Source: a virus
Reading direction: 5' to 3' (one strand)
IMG/VR virus record: IMGVR_UViG_3300011115_000148
Span: 1 to 40,944 of that record
Length of the DNA stretch: 40,944 nt
The first letter of the stretch is position 1; each line of letters begins with the position of its first letter. The notes under the pieces were generated by a model. The model was not told the origin of the DNA and searched no databases. It saw only the letters and a program-made list of their open reading frames with translations. Of this stretch, positions 36,445 through 40,944 are shown piece by piece. The position numbers were made by a program, and so were the translations under genes.

Positions 36445-38345
36445 ATCTCACACGCACCAGCGGTACACGCTAGTGTCTGAGCACCTTCAACATTGTCAGT
36501 GCCTTCAACCAGTTTGTCCCAATCAATACCAGCTGGCATAGCAGCAACCATTGCATGATACTCTTCCTCAGTCATGGACTCATAAGGAGCTTGTCGGTAT
36601 GTTCCACCATCCATAGGTAGGAAACTCACACCTGTAATCTCATCAAAGTTATTCCACACCCAAGCTCCAACTTCAGGCCACTCATTCTCATTCACTGAAA
36701 TAGTCACTGAAGGCTTATGCTCACAGTAGTGACGCTGGAACAATAACCACAGTTTCAAGTGTTGGATAGCATTCAAGTCTTCACGCAGTACAGCACCCTT
36801 CTCAACTCGCATGGGAAAGCTAAAGATAGTAGTGCTATCAGGCTTCATCACACACAGCTCAGACGGGAACCCTTGCTCTTTCAAGAATGCAGTCAGAGGG
36901 TCTTTGTTATCAGAGCGTACCCTACGAATAAAGTACTGACTGTGCTGAGGGTGGATGCCACTAGCAGTGCCTGTAAGCTGAGAGACAGTGCCCTCTGGCT
37001 TAATGGCAGTAATGGCAGCACTACGATTAATACCGATAGCGTCAGCAAACTCAGCGTTAGTGTCAATAGCAACATTCTTCATTCCTTCCAAGATGGCAGG
37101 TAGTTCAGCATTATCAGGATTATTCAATAAAGCATTGTCCAAGATACCCGTCATGGACACACCAAGCAAACGCTCATCTTCAGTGTTTGTCTGCCACACC
37201 TTACGAAGGTAAGGAAAGTAAGTCATCGTCGATTGAAAAGTCCCCAGAATAGTAGCCAAGCGCACTTTATTCCGTAGAGTATCCACACTATCATCGCTCC
37301 TGACAATAACAGAAGACAGATTACAAAATTGATAAGGTCTAAGGATAATCTCACTGCAAGGGTTTGTACCCCACTCTTTACCCAATTCCCTACGTCCACT
37401 CTTAGCTGCTTGAAGTTCACTTGCATAACGATTAAAGATGCCTCGCTCTCCAGAATGTGATTCATAAATACTTGACCACTCACGCATGAACTTACCTACC
37501 TCAGGCTTCACTTCGTAGATGGCACTGTTGTTAGCCAAGGCACGTTGACCATTACCGTCCCACCAGTTGCCAGCTTTAGCATGAGCCATACGGTCATCGC
37601 CCAAGTCTGACAAAGAGATCATTGCAGATCTACGAACCCCACCGACAACAACTACCTCTCCCACCTTGCAGAGGATGTCATGCGCTTCAAGCGAAGTGAG
37701 CTTACGGCCCGTTGCCCCTTTGAATTTAGCAGTGACGTAGTGAAATAAGGATACAAGGGGTTCCGGCCCTGATGCTCTACCACCAAAAGTTTTAAGTCTC
37801 GCACCTGCTGGACGTACTCCTGAGACATCCCACTTTGGAATCTCACCTGCATATAGCAAGGCAATGACTTGTCGTAAGGCTTTAGCCCATCCCTCTTTGG
37901 AGTCTTTAACATTAATGACAGTGCCACTATTGTAGAGATCAACTGGAATCTCAGGTAACTTAGATACATACTTTTGCTCCACACTAAAGCCTACACCAGT
38001 TCCACACAGGAGAATGTACATAGCCTCATCAAAGGCTTTAGGATCATCAATGGGTAGGTATGAACAGTTATAACCAGCAATGTTCTGACGCTCCAAAGCA
38101 TCACCAGCTGTCATGATGCTTCGCATTGATGGCATCACTTCTAAGTTAGTCACAGCAGACTGCAGCTCATCACGTAGTGGCTGTGTCAGTGTGTAGTCAT
38201 GCTTATCTTTCAAGTGCTTGGTCATGAAGTCAAAGTAGCGATTAACAGTCTCAGGCCAGTGCTCTCTACGGCCTTTATCATCCAAGTAGCGAGAGTAACG
38301 GCTCTTGCCAATGTATTCTTGGTATGGTGTCATAGTTGTTGTCAT
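36441..38345 (-). CDS. nrdJ: Adenosylcobalamin-dependent ribonucleotide reductase, monomeric class II
   Basis: The 634-aa enzyme converts ribonucleotides to deoxyribonucleotides using coenzyme B12. By comparison with the Lactobacillus leichmannii enzyme the key residues are all present: redox pair C94 and C341, thiyl radical cysteine C330 within TNPCSEI (N328, E332), and the C-terminal shuttle pair C627 and C632 (ACTAGACEI). NPCSEI has Ser in place of the usual Gly. It needs no second subunit and no oxygen, but depends on host or environmental cobalamin. It supplies dNTPs to the phage replisome. The start is 1-2 bases after the 52-aa gene stop in this strain copy. Confidence 0.95.
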   Translation of the reverse strand: MTTTMTPYQEYIGKSRYSRYLDDKGRREHWPETVNRYFDFMTKHLKDKHDYTLTQPLRDELQSAVTNLEVMPSMRSIMTAGDALERQNIAGYNCSYLPIDDPKAFDEAMYILLCGTGVGFSVEQKYVSKLPEIPVDLYNSGTVINVKDSKEGWAKALRQVIALLYAGEIPKWDVSGVRPAGARLKTFGGRASGPEPLVSLFHYVTAKFKGATGRKLTSLEAHDILCKVGEVVVVGGVRRSAMISLSDLGDDRMAHAKAGNWWDGNGQRALANNSAIYEVKPEVGKFMREWSSIYESHSGERGIFNRYASELQAAKSGRRELGKEWGTNPCSEIILRPYQFCNLSSVIVRSDDSVDTLRNKVRLATILGTFQSTMTYFPYLRKVWQTNTEDERLLGVSMTGILDNALLNNPDNAELPAILEGMKNVAIDTNAEFADAIGINRSAAITAIKPEGTVSQLTGTASGIHPQHSQYFIRRVRSDNKDPLTAFLKEQGFPSELCVMKPDSTTIFSFPMRVEKGAVLREDLNAIQHLKLWLLFQRHYCEHKPSVTISVNENEWPEVGAWVWNNFDEITGVSFLPMDGGTYRQAPYESMTEEEYHAMVAAMPAGIDWDKLVEGTDNVEGAQTLACTAGACEI

Positions 38346-38346
38346 A

Positions 38347-38505
38347 TTATTCTAGTTCCTTTATTAAATATTCTTGTTTCTTTTCAATTACATCATCAAA
38401 TCTATCGACAAGGTCATCACTCTGGAGTCCTAGCAGTTCCAAGAGTGTGACCTCATCCAAACGCTTGAGAGCCTCTTTCAGTTCTTCAAATGTTATTGCG
38501 TTCAC
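38347..38505 (-). CDS. Conserved 52-aa acidic protein, strain copy B
   Basis: Second version of the gene at 469-627, again with a GTG start (38505), 52 codons and TAA just before the reductase ATG. The product starts MNAITFEELKEALKRLDEVT, with Thr, Leu and Asp replacing Ser, Ile and Glu at matching places. Preservation of frame and length across the two strains supports a real gene. Confidence 0.75.
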   Translation of the reverse strand: MNAITFEELKEALKRLDEVTLLELLGLQSDDLVDRFDDVIEKKQEYLIKELE

Positions 38506-38866
38506 GTTTACTGATCTCTCTGTCAATGTACCACTTAGCCTTCTTCAGGTCTTCAATGGCATCTAGCTTAAGGTCACAACGCCAGATATATTTGATTGCA
38601 TTACCTAAGTTAAAGCCCATGTGCTCAGTAACTTGGATACATTCAATACCTGATGGATGCTCAGTGTAGTGCTTAGGTTGATTAACTACATCTACTTCAT
38701 CTTTGCAGTCAACCCACTCTTTAATGGCTTCACTTAGGGGTTTAGAAGCTTCCTGAATATAAATGCTACGGTTGACCCACTTGTCATAACCTTCACAGTC
38801 ATTGCAGGGATGTATTTTACCGTCTAGTTCACTGTAAAAGCAAGTGCTACATGATTTAAGATCCAT
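38486..38866 (-). CDS. DUF3310 protein, strain copy B
   Basis: This 126-aa version of the gene at 608-1033 keeps both Cys pairs (CSTCFYSELDGKIHPCNDC) and the DUF3310 core (NQPKHYTEHPSGIECIQV, GNAIKYIWRCD). The linker after EWVDCKDE is 15 residues shorter, showing that this part is dispensable or strain-variable. Confidence 0.85.
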   Translation of the reverse strand: MDLKSCSTCFYSELDGKIHPCNDCEGYDKWVNRSIYIQEASKPLSEAIKEWVDCKDEVDVVNQPKHYTEHPSGIECIQVTEHMGFNLGNAIKYIWRCDLKLDAIEDLKKAKWYIDREISKRERNNI

Positions 38867-39626
38867 ATTTCCTCCCTAAGTATTCTACGCTTAAGAACAT
38901 CTCATCGAAGTGTCCATCCTGTACTTCATTCATCATCAGTAAGCCCCTCCAGTGTCTATTGCTTAGTTGATCCATATAACTCTCATCGTGGAGATAGTAA
39001 GAGCCAACGATGATAGCACAAATAGGCTTCCCATCAGCACGCTTACCATAGGCAATCTGTTTACCCTGTTGATGTCCAGCAACACAAGACATATGAAGCT
39101 TGTTAATAATAGCACTAGCAGCACCAGCTGGCCTTCCCATCGCACCAACAGGCCAGTAGTGATTAAAGCCAACACCATTAATGAACACAGGATGAAGAAA
39201 CCCATGTACTTCCCAATCTTTCTCATACTCAAGATCCTTTGTAGATATTAAGCCTTCAAGTGTAGGATTATTGTTAATAGCTCTATCAATCCTGTTCTCA
39301 TGGTTTCCTAGAGTCATCACCATACGAGGCTTGTACACCTTGTGTTTGGATTCCTTCTGAGACTTCTGAAGTTCTCTCAAAGGAGCCAGTAACAACTTCA
39401 TGGCCTCCTTAGCAGATTCAATGTCCTTCTTGTAACGTAGACCTTCAAAGTATTTACTGCCCTTGATGTCGTGAGTGCTAAGGCTTGGCATATCTGCAAA
39501 GTCACCTATGTTAATCACTACATCAGGCTTGTAATCGACAATGGCTTTACCAGCCCATGTCAAGTGCTCTAAAGGTACACCCTCTTTAATCTGACAGTCC
39601 GGGATTACTAAGATTTTCAATATCAT
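38856..39626 (-). CDS. Metallophosphoesterase, strain copy B
   Basis: Nearly identical at protein level to 1020-1793 with all metal-binding blocks kept (PDCQ, GDFAD, GNHE, GHQ). I start at the ATG equivalent to that in copy A; a TTG nine bases upstream is open in this copy. Substitutions are mostly silent, so the protein is under strong purifying selection. Confidence 0.88.
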   Translation of the reverse strand: MILKILVIPDCQIKEGVPLEHLTWAGKAIVDYKPDVVINIGDFADMPSLSTHDIKGSKYFEGLRYKKDIESAKEAMKLLLAPLRELQKSQKESKHKVYKPRMVMTLGNHENRIDRAINNNPTLEGLISTKDLEYEKDWEVHGFLHPVFINGVGFNHYWPVGAMGRPAGAASAIINKLHMSCVAGHQQGKQIAYGKRADGKPICAIIVGSYYLHDESYMDQLSNRHWRGLLMMNEVQDGHFDEMFLSVEYLGRKYGS

Positions 39627-39780
39627 CTCCTTCAACTGTTAGTCTCTCACCTTCACGTATCATAGATTTAAAAGTTTCTAGGATACCGAAGGATATGAGT
39701 GATTGAGCTTCATCGTTAGTTAGGTCAAACTGATAAGTGGCATCACCATTCTCATGTTCTTTAATCAGATTCACGTTCAC
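39586..39780 (-). CDS. Conserved 64-aa protein, strain copy B
   Basis: Counterpart of 1753-1947 with identical start MNVNLIKEHENGDATYQFDL and several changes further on (LISFGILETFKSMIREGERL against LLTFGILESIKAGIREGDRL). Same length and overlaps. Confidence 0.75.
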   Translation of the reverse strand: MNVNLIKEHENGDATYQFDLTNDEAQSLISFGILETFKSMIREGERLTVEGDDIENLSNPGLSD

Positions 39781-40024
39781 TTTCAGCCTCCTTCAAGAAT
39801 TCTTCAGCATCACCAGAAAACATAAAGTATCCTAGTACAACTGCAATGGCTGCATTGACTTTCTTGTTCTCAGCAATGTCTTCAGGATGAGAACTCCAAC
39901 CACCATTGATAGTATTCAGATAGGTTTCTTTAAGTTTCTCCACAAGAATAACATCTGTGAAGTCTTCCCATACACTGCGAAGTTCTTTAGACTTTTCTAA
40001 AGCTTCAATAAGATTAGCTAACAT
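39761..40024 (-). CDS. Hypothetical 87-aa protein, strain copy B
   Basis: Counterpart of 1928-2191. In this copy only the downstream Met codon is present (the upstream one is ATA), which fixes the start in both. Most residues are identical; changes cluster near the C-terminus (VVLGYFMFSGDAEEFL). Confidence 0.72.
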   Translation of the reverse strand: MLANLIEALEKSKELRSVWEDFTDVILVEKLKETYLNTINGGWSSHPEDIAENKKVNAAIAVVLGYFMFSGDAEEFLKEAESERESD

Positions 40025-40026
40025 AA

Positions 40027-40455
40027 TTATCTACCTCTTTTTTCATTTAACCATGACATTGGAATATCTTTATCAGCATACTTGAATCCATGCTTAGTGC
40101 ACCAATCCCCGTATGTAGTTTGGCTTACCTTTGAGAGTTTAGACTTAGAGTTACTGAAGACAAATCTAATATCAAGTTCAGGATGTTGTTCCTTAACCAT
40201 CAAATGCTTCTGTCTATCAGCAGTCACAAACCTACCTTTACTCTCAATGATAATACCGTTACTCAGTAGTAAGAAGTCAGGAGTGTATGTACGTTTCTTC
40301 TCAGGCTGCGTATATGCAATCACTAGCTTCTCATACTCAAATGGAACTTCTAAGGCTTTAAGTCTCTCAGCAATCTTGTCTTCTAAGCCTGACCTGAACC
40401 CATGCTTCAAAGCTACTTGTCTAATTGTCAGTGGCTTCTTACGCTTAGGCTTCAT
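40027..40455 (-). CDS. Endonuclease I, strain copy B
   Basis: Counterpart of 2194-2622 with the same catalytic residues (E25, D60, E71, K73) and the same start MKPKRKKPLTIRQ. The region upstream of this Met is poorly conserved between the copies, supporting the shorter start. Confidence 0.92.
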   Translation of the reverse strand: MKPKRKKPLTIRQVALKHGFRSGLEDKIAERLKALEVPFEYEKLVIAYTQPEKKRTYTPDFLLLSNGIIIESKGRFVTADRQKHLMVKEQHPELDIRFVFSNSKSKLSKVSQTTYGDWCTKHGFKYADKDIPMSWLNEKRGR

Positions 40456-40741
40456 GTGTGACCCTAGTCCTGTGATACTGATGAAGGAAAGCTCCAAAGG
40501 TATCTACAAACTCTTCCTCATGGTTTAGTTTACCCATTGTGAACATAATGGCATGAACTAACTCATGGTAGAAAGTCTGCTCAGTAGACTGCTTATTCAT
40601 GTCTGTACGAATACTAATAGTCTGCTTCTCAGGATCACATTTACCCATGTCTTCCATGTGAGCTACATACATTACATTCCAGACTGAACCTGCAAGACTG
40701 AAGGTGGTTGCCACATCTGGTTTGGTTCCCTTCTTAGCCAT
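40445..40741 (-). CDS. HExxH metallopeptidase-like protein, strain copy B
   Basis: The 98-aa counterpart of 2606-2908, with FYHELVHAI intact. It has GT for KS near residue 5, MYVAH for VYADH, and a different C-terminus (HRTRVTHEA). The 70-base overlap with the exonuclease gene is kept. Confidence 0.8.
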   Translation of the reverse strand: MAKKGTKPDVATTFSLAGSVWNVMYVAHMEDMGKCDPEKQTISIRTDMNKQSTEQTFYHELVHAIMFTMGKLNHEEEFVDTFGAFLHQYHRTRVTHEA

Positions 40742-40944
40742 AGGAGCTTTCCATTTTCCAGTACCCTGTCAGTATTGCTGTCATAAGCCTTGATACAAGC
40801 TTCATATAATTCCTTTTCAGTTGTACAGTTTTTCAAGATCTTATCAGCCTTTACAGGGCCAATACCTCGTATGCCTTCAATGTTATCAACTCTGTCACCT
40901 GTCAGTATCTGTTTATAGAAACTGTACAAGCCTTCAAACTCAGT
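40672..40944 (-). CDS. 5'-3' exonuclease, strain copy B, 5' end beyond the window
   Basis: The last 90 codons of the counterpart of 2839-3549, from TEFEGLYSFYKQILTGDRVD to the stop. The metal-site/HhH block GDRVDNIEGIRGIGPVKA is identical to copy A. The C-terminal tail, which overlaps the metalloprotease-like gene, differs (RREPNQMWQPPSVLQVQSGM). Confidence 0.9.
   Translation of the reverse strand, partial: TEFEGLYSFYKQILTGDRVDNIEGIRGIGPVKADKILKNCTTEKELYEACIKAYDSNTDRVLENGKLLWLRREPNQMWQPPSVLQVQSGM

Larger units (their letters stand above)
37877..40944. repeat. Terminal redundancy, copy B
   Basis: Homologous to 1-3111 in the same orientation (3068 against 3111 bases). It is exactly identical for the first 127 bases and then diverged at roughly one base in ten by eye. 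The genes are the same, with one 15-codon deletion in DUF3310 and a 2-base insertion before the reductase ATG. It breaks off inside the exonuclease gene. Confidence 0.9.

Noticed and set aside
37877-40944. A true segmental duplication of about 3 kb inside one genome
   Set aside because: The identical part is exactly 127 bases at the very contig start and both copies lie at contig ends in the same order, which fits a circular genome assembled from two strains far better. Read mapping could still overturn this.
1-40944. tRNA genes, integrase, repressor or transposase
   Set aside because: I saw no cloverleaf-type sequence with a T-loop signature and no protein with recombinase, repressor or transposase motifs.

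Overview
The window reads as a nearly complete genome, about 37.9 kb, of a lytic short-tailed (podovirus-type) phage of a Gram-negative bacterium, followed by about 3.07 kb that overlaps the start again in a slightly different strain version. A T7-like replication set (ssDNA-binding protein, endonuclease I, 5'-3' exonuclease, family A polymerase, primase-helicase) sits beside a monomeric B12-dependent ribonucleotide reductase and a podovirus head and tail set. No phage RNA polymerase and no integrase or repressor can be seen. Near-consensus host sigma70 promoters are present instead. This layout recalls roseophage SIO1 and the cobaviruses (Zobellviridae); that placement is inference from gene content. 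A nested Rz/Rz1 pair and a GH19 endolysin point to a Gram-negative host.

Layout. From 12618 leftwards to position 1, and on the circular map continuing from 38345 to 36292, runs one long minus-strand early operon. Its genes are tightly packed with many ATGA or TAATG junctions. It holds small host-takeover-type genes, a GP88-like protein, a broken methyltransferase-like gene, the replication genes, a metallophosphoesterase, a DUF3310 protein and the reductase. From 13620 rightwards to 36246 runs the plus-strand late block: terminase, portal, scaffold, capsid, tail fibre and receptor-binding proteins, a sulfotransferase/APS-kinase pair, connector and tail-tube proteins, internal virion proteins and lysis genes. 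The two blocks diverge from a 1 kb AT-rich region (12619-13619) full of repeats and palindromes, and converge on a 14-bp hairpin terminator at 36251.

Main points of interest. (1) An overlapping gene pair (25194-26797) encodes a sulfotransferase and a two-domain protein with an APS-kinase-like domain plus a nucleotidylyltransferase domain. It looks like a phage-carried sulfation module next to the receptor-binding genes. (2) A CTTATATAAG palindrome is repeated in the divergent region and again at the start site of a perfect sigma70 promoter at 17904, a candidate phage operator. (3) A methyltransferase-like gene is frameshifted exactly at a run of nine G. (4) The first 127 bases are repeated exactly at 37877 and then diverge. 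This suggests a de Bruijn graph fork (k=127) between two co-occurring strains rather than a true duplication. (5) The hexamer AAGCTT is strongly over-represented at 10.1-12.7 kb, in all three codon phases.

No tRNA, CRISPR array, insertion sequence or retroelement was seen.
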